Of a DNA stretch of 43,143 nucleotides, positions 7,955 to 16,979 are shown one piece after another. Both the position numbers and the translations under genes were made by a program. Numbering within the stretch: position 1 is the first letter of the stretch; each line of letters opens with the position of its first letter. Source of the DNA: CALZIK01 sp046756565 (GTDB lineage Bacteria; Acidobacteriota; Thermoanaerobaculia; Multivoradales; JAHEKO01); NCBI GenBank assembly GCA_046756565.1, contig JBHHWO010000022.1, positions 1 to 43,143 on the forward strand. Direction: 5' to 3'. The notes under the pieces are model-generated. The model was not told where the DNA came from. It was given only the letters and a program-made list of their open reading frames with translations, and made no database searches.

Positions 7955-10653
7955 CTGGTGGCTCCCGCCGTGAGCTGTTCGTGCACGAGCTCCGCGACCG
8001 ATTCCAGGGCCCGCGGAAGCTCCTCGGTGTGCTTTCCACCGGCCTGGGCGAAGTCCGGCTTGCCGCCGCCGCGGCCCCCGACCTTGGCGGCAATCGATCC
8101 CGCCAGCTTGCCGGCGTGCACCCGATCCACCAGATCGGGCGAGACCGCCGCCACCAGATGAACCTTGCCGGCCTCCCGGCTGCCGAGGACGACGACTCCC
8201 GAGCCCAGCTTGGCTTTCAGGACGTCCGCCATGTTCCGGATCTCGTTTACCGGAGCCGGCGGGACCTCGCGCACCAGGAGCTTGACTCCGTCCACCTCCA
8301 CCTCGTCGATCCCTTCGTCGCTCCCCGAAACCAGTTTCATGCGCAGAAGCGAGACCTCCCGTTCGAGCTCTCGCTGGCGGCCAGCCAGTGACGCCACCTC
8401 GCTCGGCACGCGTTCCTCAGCCACCGACAGGGTCTCGGCGAGCGACTGGATCAGCCGGGCCTGCTCCTTCGCCAGCTCTCGAGCGCCGGTGCCGGTGCGA
8501 GCCTCGATGCGCCGCACGCCCGAAGCCACGCCCCGCTCGGAGGTGATCGAGAACAAGCCGATCTCGCCGATGTTGGCCACGTGGCAGCCACCGCAGAGCT
8601 CGAGACTCCGGATCTCTTCGGGCTCTCCATCGGCCTCGTCGGAGTGCGCCAGCGGCGGAATTTCGACCGTGCGGACCGTGTCACCGTACTTTTCGCCGAA
8701 CAGCGCCATCGCACCTGCGGAAACGGCTTCGTCGAAGTCGCGGTCGTCGGTGATCCGGGTCGGAGTCGCCTCGAGCACCCAGGCATTGACGATCTCTTCG
8801 ATCCTGCAAAGCTCCTCCTCGGTCAGCGGTCGGCCGAACGTGAAGTCGAATCGGAGGCGGTCGGGCGCCACCAGCGACCCCGCCTGCCGAACGCCCTCTC
8901 CGAGTACGTGCCGGAGAGCGGCGTGGAGGAGATGGGTCGCCGTGTGGTTCCGCTGGGTCGGACGCCGCCAGGCAGGCTCGACCTCGGCCACGACTGTCGA
9001 CCCGCGCCCGAGCTCGCCGCTCGACACCCTCACGAAGTGGGTGACGATGCCCTTGCTCTTCTGTACGTCGTTGACTTCCGCCTCGCCGCCGGACCAGCGC
9101 AGCCGCCCGCGGTCGCCCAGCTGGCCGCCGGCCTCCGCGTAGAATGGCGTTGCCCCGAGGACCACGATGCCGTCGGCGCCCTCGGCGATTCGATCCGCCA
9201 GCTGGAAGGAGTCGCCATCGCCGATGGCCAGCGCCGCGACCCTCGCGTCGGCGAGCGTTAGCTCGGAGTAGCCCGAGAAGACCGTCTCGCTCCCAGCCAC
9301 GCTCCGAAGCTGCTCAGCGGCCTCGCCGAGCTGCCTGTGGCCGGAGTCGGTCGCCGCACGCGACCGCTCGCGCTGGCCGTCGAGCGCTCGGGCAAAACCG
9401 GCTTCGTCCAGCGCGATCTTCTCCTCCTCCGCGATCTCGCGGATGATCTCGATCGGCAGGCCGAAGGTGTCGTAGAGCCGAAACACGGTTTCGCCCGCGA
9501 GCGCGCTCTCGCCCTCGGATCTCGCCCGGTCGATCGCGTCCTGCACCTGGCGGGAGCCGGCGGCGAGCGTCGCGAGGAACTTGCTTTCCTCGCTTGCCAG
9601 CGTCACCGCTGAAGCCGCCTCGGCGCCAACGAGTTCGGGATACGCCTCGCCCATGGCCTCGGTGAGGACCGGCAACAGACGTGCCAAGAACGGTTCGTCG
9701 AATCCAAGGCTCATGCCGTGACGCACCGCGCGGCGTAGGATCCGGCGCAACACGTAGCCACGCCCTTCGTTGCTCGGTATGACTCCGTCCGCCAGCAGGA
9801 AGCTGACCGCCCGGAGATGGTCCGCGATCACCCGCATGTCGACGTCGCTTACCTCCCCGGCGCCGTAGGCCACGCCGGACATTGACGCGATCGCCGAGAG
9901 AATCGGGACAAAAAGATCGGACTCGTAGTTCGAATCGACTCCTTGGAGGACCGCGGCGACCCTCTCCAGACCAGCGCCGGTGTCGATCGAGGGATTTGGA
10001 AGCGGTTTGAGGTCCCCGTCGGCTCCGCGCTCGAACTGCATGAAGACCAGATTCCAGATCTCGAGATACCGGCCGCTCTCGCCGCCCTCGGCCCAGTCCA
10101 CCGCCGGACTGCCCGGATCGAGATCTACGAAGATCTCGCTGCACGGTCCGCACGGGCCGGTCTCGCCCATCGCCCAGAAATTGTCCTTGGCGCCGCAACG
10201 CAGAACTCGTTCCGGCTCGAGGCCGCTGATTCGATGCCACAGCTCGGCGGCTTCGTCGTCCTCTTCGAAAACCGTCGCAAACAATCGCTCCGCCTGGATC
10301 CCCCAACCTCGGGTAACCAGATCCCACCCAAAACGAATGGCGTCTTCCTTGAAGTAGTCACCGAACGAGAAGTTCCCCAGCATCTCGAAGAACGTGTGAT
10401 GCCGGTGACTCGGGCCCACGTTCTCGAGATCGTTGTGCTTGCCCGAGACCCGCATGCACTTCTGCACGCTGACCGCTCGCGGGGACGGCGGTTTGTCGGC
10501 GCCCAGGAAGTAGTCCTTGAACGGGACCATTCCGGCGTTGGTGAAGAGCAGGGTCCGGTCTCCGTGCGGTACCAGCGGAGCACTGGGAACGATCCGGTGT
10601 CCTTCGCTCTCGAAGTACTGCAGGAACGACATTCGAATGTCCGAACTCTTCAT
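7951..10653 (-). CDS. alaS: Alanyl-tRNA synthetase
   Basis: AlaRS charges tRNA-Ala and edits mischarged Ser/Gly. The 900-residue protein starts MKSSDIRMSFLQYFESEGH, contains the class II core (LFTNAGMVPFKDYF, ARVSxKHNDLENVG-type segment, HHTFFEMLGNFSFGDYFK), the editing domain with HTATHLLHAAL and the zinc-binding CGGCH, and the C-terminal DHHA1 region with the Gly-rich VGGRGGGKPDFAQAGG. The frame is open for 106 codons upstream, but that stretch overlaps recX and has no family similarity. The ATG at 10653 overlaps the recX stop (ATGA). Confidence 0.97.
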   Translation of the reverse strand: MKSSDIRMSFLQYFESEGHRIVPSAPLVPHGDRTLLFTNAGMVPFKDYFLGADKPPSPRAVSVQKCMRVSGKHNDLENVGPSHRHHTFFEMLGNFSFGDYFKEDAIRFGWDLVTRGWGIQAERLFATVFEEDDEAAELWHRISGLEPERVLRCGAKDNFWAMGETGPCGPCSEIFVDLDPGSPAVDWAEGGESGRYLEIWNLVFMQFERGADGDLKPLPNPSIDTGAGLERVAAVLQGVDSNYESDLFVPILSAIASMSGVAYGAGEVSDVDMRVIADHLRAVSFLLADGVIPSNEGRGYVLRRILRRAVRHGMSLGFDEPFLARLLPVLTEAMGEAYPELVGAEAASAVTLASEESKFLATLAAGSRQVQDAIDRARSEGESALAGETVFRLYDTFGLPIEIIREIAEEEKIALDEAGFARALDGQRERSRAATDSGHRQLGEAAEQLRSVAGSETVFSGYSELTLADARVAALAIGDGDSFQLADRIAEGADGIVVLGATPFYAEAGGQLGDRGRLRWSGGEAEVNDVQKSKGIVTHFVRVSSGELGRGSTVVAEVEPAWRRPTQRNHTATHLLHAALRHVLGEGVRQAGSLVAPDRLRFDFTFGRPLTEEELCRIEEIVNAWVLEATPTRITDDRDFDEAVSAGAMALFGEKYGDTVRTVEIPPLAHSDEADGEPEEIRSLELCGGCHVANIGEIGLFSITSERGVASGVRRIEARTGTGARELAKEQARLIQSLAETLSVAEERVPSEVASLAGRQRELEREVSLLRMKLVSGSDEGIDEVEVDGVKLLVREVPPAPVNEIRNMADVLKAKLGSGVVVLGSREAGKVHLVAAVSPDLVDRVHAGKLAGSIAAKVGGRGGGKPDFAQAGGKHTEELPRALESVAELVHEQLTAGATR

Positions 10654-11162
10654 CCGCCGTCCTCGAGGCCGAGCGCGCGAGAAGACTCGCCGCTCGCCGG
10701 CCGGAGACGAGCCAGCGCGTCGAGAATCGCCGAGGTGGAGAAGCCCTTTCGACTGAGATGCCGGGCCAGCCGGTCTCGATCCCAGTCGTTGCGGCCTAAC
10801 CACTTCGAGGCCGCCGCCTCGAGCCATCGATGCTCGCCGTCCGAGAAGTGCTCGTCGACGACGCGGCGGGCGATCTCCGGATCGGAGCCGCGCCGGGTGA
10901 GCGTCGCCTGCAGACGAGCCGGCCCCTCCAGCCTGCGCTCCACCCGGACTCGGGCCAGCTGGCGTGCGCATTCCAGGTCGTCCTGATACCCGAGGTCGGC
11001 CGCCCGATCCAGGGCCGCTCGAATCTCGAGCTCGTCAAACTCCCGCATCGAGAGCTTCCTCTCGAGCTCGCGTCGAAAGTGAGGTCTGCGGCTCAAGAAA
11101 TCGAGAACTTTTTCGAAGCAAGGATCGGCGGGTCCGGACCGACTGTCTCTACTGGTCGCCAA
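10650..11162 (-). CDS. recX: Regulatory protein RecX
   Basis: RecX binds RecA filaments and modulates recombination and SOS. The product is rich in helices with the RecX three-helix repeats: CFEKVLDFLSRRPHFRRELERKL, then a repeat with DLGYQDDLECARQLARVRVERRLEGPARLQATL, then a repeat ending GFSTSAILDAL. I choose a TTG start at 11162, preceded by GAGG at 9 nt; it gives about 170 residues and a 14-bp overlap with pilT. The open frame upstream of that lies wholly inside pilT. recA is not in the window. Confidence 0.85.
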   Translation of the reverse strand: MATSRDSRSGPADPCFEKVLDFLSRRPHFRRELERKLSMREFDELEIRAALDRAADLGYQDDLECARQLARVRVERRLEGPARLQATLTRRGSDPEIARRVVDEHFSDGEHRWLEAAASKWLGRNDWDRDRLARHLSRKGFSTSAILDALARLRPASGESSRALGLEDGG

Positions 11163-12330
11163 AGCGCTCGACCTCGAAGGGAGACTCCCCGGCGGTCGGG
11201 TCGGCGTCGTCCGCCAGTTCGAGCGTCGACTCCATCTGTTCGCGCGAGACATCCGCGGTGAACTGGACTCCCTGGACCTTGAGCTTGAACTCATCGGGGT
11301 TGGAGGCCCGCTTGAGAGCCTCGTCCAACGTGATCAGCCCGCTCTTGTAGAGCTGGTACAGCGATTGGTCGAATGTCTGCATGCCGTACTGGCTGGTGCC
11401 CAGGGCGATCTGCTCTCGGATGTACTTGGTCTTTTCCTTGTTCTCGATACACTCTCGGATGTAGCCGGTTGCGATCATGACCTCGGCGGCGGGCACGCGG
11501 CCGGTGCCGTCGGCTCGCGGCACCAAGCGCAATGAGATCACCGATCTCATCACCTGTGCCATCTGGATCCGGATCTGCTTCTGCTGATGAGGTGGGAACA
11601 CGGAGATCACCCGGTTGACAGTCTCGGTCGCGTCCAGCGTGTGGAGGGTCGAGAACACCAGGTGGCCGGTCTCGGCCGCCAGGAGAGCCGTCTCGATGGT
11701 CTCGTAGTCACGCATCTCACCGACCAGAATCACATCCGGATCCTGCCGCAGCGCGGAACGCAGCGCGTGGGCGAAGCCGGTCGTGTCGACGTCAACCTCA
11801 CGTTGGTTGACGATCGATTTCTTGTCCCGATGTAGAAACTCGATCGGGTCCTCGATGGTCATGATGTGCTCGGTGCGGTGCGAGTTGATGTGGTCGACCA
11901 TAGAGGCGAGCGTCGTCGATTTCCCCGACCCCGTGGTGCCGGTGCAAAGAACCAGTCCGCGCCGCGCCTGACAGACCTTTTCGAGCACTTTCGGAAGCAT
12001 CAATTCTCGGATCGAGAGCACGCCCGCCGGGATCACGCGCAAGACCAGGCCGGCGGAGCCTCGCTGCTGAAACACGTTGCAACGGAACCTTCCGAGGCCC
12101 GGCACCGAGTAGGCGATATCAATCTCGAGCGCCTCCTTGAACCTCTGCTTCTGGCGCGAGTTCATCATCGAGAAGGCCATCGCCACGGTGTCTTCCTGCA
12201 TCAGCCGCTTGACGTCAATCAGGGGCTGAAGCTCGCCGTCGACGCGAATCACGGGATGGCTGCCGACCTTCAGATGCAGGTCCGAAGCCCGGCGCTCGAC
12301 CGCGATTTTGAGGAGATCGTTGATATTCAT
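11149..12330 (-). CDS. pilT: Type IV pilus retraction ATPase PilT
   Basis: PilT is the hexameric motor that retracts type IV pili (twitching, adhesion, DNA uptake). The 393-residue protein starts MNINDLLKIAVERRASDLHLK, as PilT does, and has Walker A GTTGSGKST, the Asp box (TIEDPIEF), Walker B (DVILVGEMRD), the His box (GHLVFSTLHT) and the C-terminal AIRNLIRE-like region (AEVMIATGYIRECI). The AIRNLIRE signature is diverged and the tail is extended and acidic. No other pilus gene is in the window. The MglA-like gene at 18981 may be related functionally, since MglA controls PilT polarity in Myxococcus (inference). Confidence 0.94.
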   Translation of the reverse strand: MNINDLLKIAVERRASDLHLKVGSHPVIRVDGELQPLIDVKRLMQEDTVAMAFSMMNSRQKQRFKEALEIDIAYSVPGLGRFRCNVFQQRGSAGLVLRVIPAGVLSIRELMLPKVLEKVCQARRGLVLCTGTTGSGKSTTLASMVDHINSHRTEHIMTIEDPIEFLHRDKKSIVNQREVDVDTTGFAHALRSALRQDPDVILVGEMRDYETIETALLAAETGHLVFSTLHTLDATETVNRVISVFPPHQQKQIRIQMAQVMRSVISLRLVPRADGTGRVPAAEVMIATGYIRECIENKEKTKYIREQIALGTSQYGMQTFDQSLYQLYKSGLITLDEALKRASNPDEFKLKVQGVQFTADVSREQMESTLELADDADPTAGESPFEVERFGDQ

Positions 12331-12396
12331 GATTCTGCCCCTGATTCGATCGCGGAATTGCCTGAAAAAGCTCGATTTAGGCGCTTGACGACTACG

Positions 12397-12414
12397 AAAA
12401 AGAGCCTATCGGCC
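12397..12414 (-). terminator. Weak terminator-like hairpin after rsmE
   Basis: On the minus strand a 4-bp stem with a GATA loop (including one G-T wobble) is followed one base later by five T residues, 15-32 nt past the rsmE stop. It may end the heat-shock operon before pilT, but the stem is weak. Confidence 0.3.
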
Positions 12415-12428
12415 GCCTTCGACGAGTG

Positions 12429-13124
12429 TCAATGCGCGAGTACGCAGCCGGCCACCGCAACTACGCACGCGGTCTCGACTCTGAGCGTCGTATCGCCGAT
12501 GGCGGCGGTCGAGAATCCCTGTGCCGCGAGCGCGTCCAACTCCGCCGGCGAGAACCCTCCCTCGGGCCCGACCAGCACCGCAAGCCGCGACGACGACAAC
12601 CTCGAGGACAGCGAAGCCCCCGAGCGATCGAGAACCAGCCGGTTCTCGGAATCGTGGACCAGCGCCGCAATCTCATCCCAATGGTGCATTCCGGTGACCT
12701 CCGGAAGCCGGGAGCGGCCGCACTGCTCCGCAGCCGAGCGAGCGACCCGCCGAAGTCTCTTGAACGCGCCATCGCCATACGACCGGGGCCCGCGCTCGGA
12801 ACGGAGAAAACGCACTGCGTGAACGCCGAGCTCGGTGGTCTTCTCGACCAGCCATTCAGCGCGAGGCTTCTTTGGTCCCACCACCAGAAGCGTGATCTCG
12901 ACGGCCGGCTCGTTGGTGGCAGCCGGTTCTCCGAGGACGATCGAAGCGCTCGCTCGCCCCACCGACTCGATCCGGCCGGTGCGGGCGCGCCCGGCTCCAT
13001 CGGCGACCCGCAGCGTGTCGCCAGCGGCCAGCCGGGCGACGCGGAACAAGTGGTGGAAGACGGCGCCTTCGAGCTCGAGGCGCTCGCTCTCCCAGTCTTC
13101 GGGCGCTACGAACACCGTGGTCAC
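12429..13124 (-). CDS. rsmE: 16S rRNA m3U1498 methyltransferase RsmE
   Basis: RsmE methylates U1498 of 16S rRNA using S-adenosylmethionine. The 231-residue protein has the N-terminal PUA-like part (HHLFRVARLAAGDTLRVADGAG) and the C-terminal SPOUT knot: KKPRAEWLVEKTTELGV, a Ser/Arg segment (CGRSRLPEV), VLVGPEGGFSPAELDAL and the knot end ILRVETA-like TTLRVETA. The GTG start overlaps the prmA stop (GTGA). A GTG at 13115 is an alternative start. The long upstream open frame lies inside prmA and is not real. Confidence 0.92.
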   Translation of the reverse strand: MTTVFVAPEDWESERLELEGAVFHHLFRVARLAAGDTLRVADGAGRARTGRIESVGRASASIVLGEPAATNEPAVEITLLVVGPKKPRAEWLVEKTTELGVHAVRFLRSERGPRSYGDGAFKRLRRVARSAAEQCGRSRLPEVTGMHHWDEIAALVHDSENRLVLDRSGASLSSRLSSSRLAVLVGPEGGFSPAELDALAAQGFSTAAIGDTTLRVETACVVAVAGCVLAH

Positions 13125-13927
13125 CGCCTCGCCACCTCCGCGAGCAGCGCTCGCCACTCGCCCTGGTCCCGGCTTTCGACGACTCGAAATCCGTTTCGCT
13201 CGAGCTCGTTCTGGTAGCGACGGGCGCGGCGCGCCAGGCATCCCGAGAAGACGGCGAGTGACCCTGGCTGAAGGCACCTTTCGATTCCAGCCAGATCCGC
13301 GGCGATTCGCTCGGGAATCACGTTCACGGCCGCCAGGTCGAAGCGCGGCTGCTCGGCCAGGGCATCCACGGTCCCGGCGAACAGAGCGAATCCGATCCGA
13401 TTGAGGCGCTGATTCTCTCGCGCGACCAGGGCTGCCGCCCAATCGCATTCGACCGAGGTCACCGAAGCGGCTCCGAGATGCACCGCCACGAACGACAGCA
13501 GGCCCGACCCGGCGCCGACGTCGAGCACGCGCTTTCCGGAGACCGGCAGCGACTCGAGGATCTCGACCACGAGGCGCGAGCTCTCATGAGACCCGGTGCC
13601 GAAGGCGCGCCGAGCGGGAAGTCGGAGAAGGCGCCGGCCCCGAGGAAGCGTGCGCGAAGATGCCGTGCCGGCCTCGCCGGGCTCCACCCAGAAACCCGCG
13701 CCGAGGGCGAACGGAGCCGCCGAGCTGCGGTACTCCGCAATCCAGTCCCGCTCGGGCACGTCCTCGATCGAAACAACCTCGACCGCGAGGCCGCCCACCC
13801 GGCGCGCACCCGGTGACCAGGCCTCGGAGCGCAGTCGGTCGCGCCCGAAGTAGGCGGTCAGGACAACCTGCTCGGCCTCGTCCCGGGACTCGAGACCGAG
13901 AGTGCCGCGAGACCACAGTTCCGCCAC
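13121..13927 (-). CDS. prmA: Ribosomal protein L11 methyltransferase
   Basis: PrmA trimethylates ribosomal protein L11. The product shows the family substrate-loop FGTGSHESSRL (usually FGTGxHxTT), SAM motif I VLDVGAGSGLLSFVAVHLGA, motif II VECDWAA and the AAVNVI segment (usually VANI). The listed start is the first GTG, but no Shine-Dalgarno sequence precedes it. The frame stays open upstream, and the residues there (YEALTLRVAAGDADRAV) look like the normal PrmA N-terminal domain. No ATG, GTG or TTG exists in that stretch. A CTG at 14011 overlaps the dnaJ stop and has AAGGA 9 nt upstream, so the true protein is probably 28 residues longer. Confidence 0.9.
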   Translation of the reverse strand: MAELWSRGTLGLESRDEAEQVVLTAYFGRDRLRSEAWSPGARRVGGLAVEVVSIEDVPERDWIAEYRSSAAPFALGAGFWVEPGEAGTASSRTLPRGRRLLRLPARRAFGTGSHESSRLVVEILESLPVSGKRVLDVGAGSGLLSFVAVHLGAASVTSVECDWAAALVARENQRLNRIGFALFAGTVDALAEQPRFDLAAVNVIPERIAADLAGIERCLQPGSLAVFSGCLARRARRYQNELERNGFRVVESRDQGEWRALLAEVARR

Positions 13928-14007
13928 GGCGCGGTCTGCGTCGCCCGCGGCGACTCGCAGTGTGAGAGCCTCGTAGCCGCTCGTCGAGCCCTCGCTGCCG
14001 GGACCGC

Positions 14008-15132
14008 TCAGCCGAACAGGTCCTTGACGCGGTCGAGCACCCGTCGGCTCTCTCGCACCTCCACGCCTTCGAGCTCGGCCAGCTCCCGAACCAGGTCCAA
14101 CTCTTCATCCGAGAGATTCCTGGGATGCGGAACGACCAGCCGGGCCACGACAATGTGATCGCCCTTGCCGAAGCCGTTCAGCTGCTCGATGCCCTTGCCC
14201 TTAAGCTGGAACTTGGTTCCGTCCCGCGTCCCCGCCGGTATCTCCAACAGCTCGGGCCCGTGGAGGGTCTCGACCTCGACTTCCGCGCCGAGAACCGCCT
14301 GCGCGAACGCCAGCTCGACCTCGCTCGCGACGTGCGGCCCTTCGCGATGGAACTTCTCGTGGGGCTCGACCACGATGTCCACGTAGAGGTCGCCGGTCGG
14401 GCCGCCCTTGCGGCCGTGCTCGCCCTCTCCGGTGAGCCTGAGACGGGTTCCGCTGTCGACACCCGCGGGGATCTTGACCTGGATCGAGCGCCTCTGCTCG
14501 AACCTGCCTTCGCCCTTGCATGCGGCACAGGGATTGGTGACAACTCGACCTTCGCCGCCGCACTGCGGGCAGGTGCGCGCCACGGTGAAAAAGCCCTGGG
14601 TGAACCGAACCTGCCCCTGCCCGGCGCAGGCGTGGCAGGTCTCGACCCCGGTATCCTCCGCACTGCCGCTTCCCGAGCAGTCTTCGCAGGTCTCGAGGCG
14701 TGGAATCTCAAGGGTCTCCTCGGCGCCGAAGGCCGCCTCCTCGAGGTCGATGTGAAGCTCGTAGCGCAGATCGGCGCCCGGCTGCCCGGTGCGCCCCCGA
14801 CGCCCCCGCCCGAACATGTCGCCGAAGCCGAAACCGAAGAAGTCTCCGAGGATGTCGGAAAAGTCTCCAAAGACCGTCGGATCGAAACCGCTGAAACCGC
14901 CCCCGGCCACGCCCCGGTGACCAAAACGGTCGTAGCGCGCTCGCTTCTCGGTGTCCGACAGGACTGCATACGCCTCGGCGGCCTCCTTGAACTTCTCCTC
15001 GGCGGCGTGGTCGCCCGGGTTGCGGTCGGGATGGAACTTGACCGCCAGCCTGCGGTAGGCGGATTTGATGTCTCGCTCGGAGGCACCCCGGTCCACATTC
15101 AGGACCTCGTAGTAGTCGCGCGCTGAAGCCAT
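14008..15132 (-). CDS. dnaJ: Chaperone protein DnaJ
   Basis: DnaJ delivers unfolded clients to DnaK and stimulates its ATPase. The 374-residue protein has the J domain with the HPD motif (KFHPDRNPGD), a Gly/Phe-rich linker (GGGFSGFDP to GFGFGDMFG), four zinc-finger repeats (CEDCSGSG, CHACAGQG, CPQCGGEG, CAACKGEG) and the C-terminal substrate-binding domains with GDLYVDIVV. I start at the ATG giving MASARDYYEVL; a TTG four codons upstream is possible. It follows dnaK by 19 nt and its stop overlaps the probable CTG start of prmA. Confidence 0.96.
   Translation of the reverse strand: MASARDYYEVLNVDRGASERDIKSAYRRLAVKFHPDRNPGDHAAEEKFKEAAEAYAVLSDTEKRARYDRFGHRGVAGGGFSGFDPTVFGDFSDILGDFFGFGFGDMFGRGRRGRTGQPGADLRYELHIDLEEAAFGAEETLEIPRLETCEDCSGSGSAEDTGVETCHACAGQGQVRFTQGFFTVARTCPQCGGEGRVVTNPCAACKGEGRFEQRRSIQVKIPAGVDSGTRLRLTGEGEHGRKGGPTGDLYVDIVVEPHEKFHREGPHVASEVELAFAQAVLGAEVEVETLHGPELLEIPAGTRDGTKFQLKGKGIEQLNGFGKGDHIVVARLVVPHPRNLSDEELDLVRELAELEGVEVRESRRVLDRVKDLFG
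14009..14025 (-). promoter_or_regulatory. Shine-Dalgarno plus CTG: probable prmA start
   Basis: On the minus strand AAGGA (14021-14025) stands 9 nt before CTG (14009-14011), and this CTG forms a CTGA overlap with the dnaJ stop codon. The geometry is like the ATGA and GTGA overlaps elsewhere in the window. Starting here would add 28 residues that restore the normal PrmA N-terminus. Confidence 0.5.
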
Positions 15133-15151
15133 TCCGATGTCCAATACGGGC

Positions 15152-16978
15152 TCAGGAGGAGCCGGTTTCTTCGATGCTCTCGAGCATCAGCTCCGAGAGC
15201 TGCCGCGAGACGCTGTTGAGATCGAACATGGCCGCCTCCAGATCCGCCCGATCATCGTTGGCGAGCGCCATTCTGGACTGAATGAGCGTCTCTCTCACCC
15301 GCCGGCGGTCACCGCTCGAGAGCATCTTCTGGAATTGCTCGAACACCCGCTCGTTCGTATAGATGAGGCCCTCGAGCCGGTTCTTGAGCCGCCGGATCTC
15401 GCGCCTCTGGCTGTCTTCGCGCCCGTGCTCCTCGGCCTCCTGGACCAGACGCTCGATCTCGTCCTTGGTCAGCCCGCCCGCCGGGTTGATCTGCAGGCCC
15501 TGTGACTTGTTGGTCGCCATGTCCCGGGCCGAGACGTTGACGATGCCGTTCGAGTCGATTGCGAAACTCACCTCGATCTGCGGAACACCTCGGGGCGCTG
15601 GCGGAATTCCCACCAGCTCGAATCGCCCGAGAGATTTGTTCTCGGCCGCGAGCTCCCGTTCGCCCTGCACGACGTGAATCTCAACCGTGTCCTGATTGTC
15701 GACGACGGTGGTGAAGATCTGCGTGGCTTTGGTCGGGATGGTCGAGTTGCGCTCGATCAACTTGGTGAACAGACCACCGTGCGTCTCGACGCCCAGGGTC
15801 AGCGGCGTGACGTCCAGCAGGACGATGTCTTTGATGTCGCCTCGCAGAATGCCGCCCTGGATCGCCGCGCCCATGGCCACCACTTCTTCGGGATTCAGCT
15901 CGTGGTTCGGGGCCTGACCGAAGAGAGCCTCCACGGCCCGGCCCACGAGCGGCGTCCGTGTCTGCCCGCCCACCATCAGGATCTCACCGATCTGGCCGGG
16001 CGACAGCCCTGCCGCTTCCATGGCCTCCCGGCACGGTGCCTCGGTTCGCTCGACCAGGTCCCGCACAAGCTCCTCGAAGTGAGTGCGGGTCAGGGTGCGG
16101 GACAGATGCCGGGGACCACTCTCGTCCGCCGAGATGAAGGGGAGATTGATCGGCGCTTCCTCCGACGACGACAGCTCGCACTTGGCCCTTTCGGCCGACT
16201 CCTTCAGTCGCTGAAGCGCCATTCGATCGCGGCGCAGGTCGATCGACGTCTCCTTCCGGAACTCGTCGATCAGCCAGTCCATGATCCGCTGGTCGAAGTC
16301 CTCACCGCCCAGGAAGGTGTCGCCGGCCGTCGCCTTGACCTCGAAGATCCCCTGCGACAGCTCGAGGATCGAAATATCGAAGGTGCCGCCACCAAGATCG
16401 TAGACGGCGATGATGTCGGCCGAGTGCTCGCGATCCATTCCATACGACAGGGCCGCCGCGGTCGGCTCATTGATGATCCGCAGGACCTCGAGACCGGCGA
16501 CCCGTCCGGCGTCGCGAGTCGCCTGGCGTTGCGAGTCGTTGAAGTAGGCCGGCACCGTGATGATGGCCTCATTGACCTCTTCACCCAGGACCTCGTCGGC
16601 AAATACCTTGATCTCGCGGAGGATGAAAGCCGAGATTTCCTCCGGGCTGTACTGCCGATCGCGAACCTGGATCTTGACGTCTCCGTTCGGCGCCTCGACC
16701 AGTGGGTACGGCAGAATCTCGCGGGCGCGCTGGACCTCCGGGTCGTCGTACTTGCGGCCAATCAGCCGCTTGACTGCAAACACGGTGTTTTGCGGGTTGG
16801 TGATCGCCTGCCGCTTGGCGATTTGGCCGACCAGGCGATCGCCGTCCTCGGTGAACGCGACGATCGACGCCGTGGTCCGTGCGCCCTCCCGGTTGGCCAG
16901 AACCCGCGGAGCCGCGACGTCGACCACTGCCCCGCAGCTGTTGGTCGTACCGAGGTCGATGCCCAGGATTTTGGCCAC
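15152..16978 (-). CDS. dnaK: Chaperone protein DnaK (Hsp70)
   Basis: DnaK is the ATP-driven Hsp70 chaperone. The 608-residue protein has the phosphate-binding loop ILGIDLGTTNS, the YFNDSQRQATRDAGRVAGLEVLRIINEPTAAALSYG segment, DLGGGTFDISIL, the adenosine motif ILMVGGQTRTPLV, the linker VLLDVTPL and the substrate-binding domain. It is shorter than E. coli DnaK (638): the C-terminal disordered tail and its acidic end are missing, and it stops at ESIEETGSS. The start is GTG. It sits 1 nt after the grpE stop. Subclass (DnaK or HscA-like) is settled by its place between grpE and dnaJ. Confidence 0.96.
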   Translation of the reverse strand: MAKILGIDLGTTNSCGAVVDVAAPRVLANREGARTTASIVAFTEDGDRLVGQIAKRQAITNPQNTVFAVKRLIGRKYDDPEVQRAREILPYPLVEAPNGDVKIQVRDRQYSPEEISAFILREIKVFADEVLGEEVNEAIITVPAYFNDSQRQATRDAGRVAGLEVLRIINEPTAAALSYGMDREHSADIIAVYDLGGGTFDISILELSQGIFEVKATAGDTFLGGEDFDQRIMDWLIDEFRKETSIDLRRDRMALQRLKESAERAKCELSSSEEAPINLPFISADESGPRHLSRTLTRTHFEELVRDLVERTEAPCREAMEAAGLSPGQIGEILMVGGQTRTPLVGRAVEALFGQAPNHELNPEEVVAMGAAIQGGILRGDIKDIVLLDVTPLTLGVETHGGLFTKLIERNSTIPTKATQIFTTVVDNQDTVEIHVVQGERELAAENKSLGRFELVGIPPAPRGVPQIEVSFAIDSNGIVNVSARDMATNKSQGLQINPAGGLTKDEIERLVQEAEEHGREDSQRREIRRLKNRLEGLIYTNERVFEQFQKMLSSGDRRRVRETLIQSRMALANDDRADLEAAMFDLNSVSRQLSELMLESIEETGSS

Positions 16979-16979
16979 G

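Noticed and set aside
10654..10971. 106-codon N-terminal extension of alaS
   Set aside because: It lies inside recX in another frame, is low-complexity Arg/Gly/Pro and has no AlaRS similarity; the true start is at 10653.
12331..12428. Promoter for pilT
   Set aside because: I looked for a -35/-10 pair and for a TGGC-N-TGC sigma-54 site and found only weak matches, so no promoter is called.
13125..13448. N-terminal extension of the rsmE frame
   Set aside because: It overlaps prmA and shows only GC-driven Arg-rich sequence.
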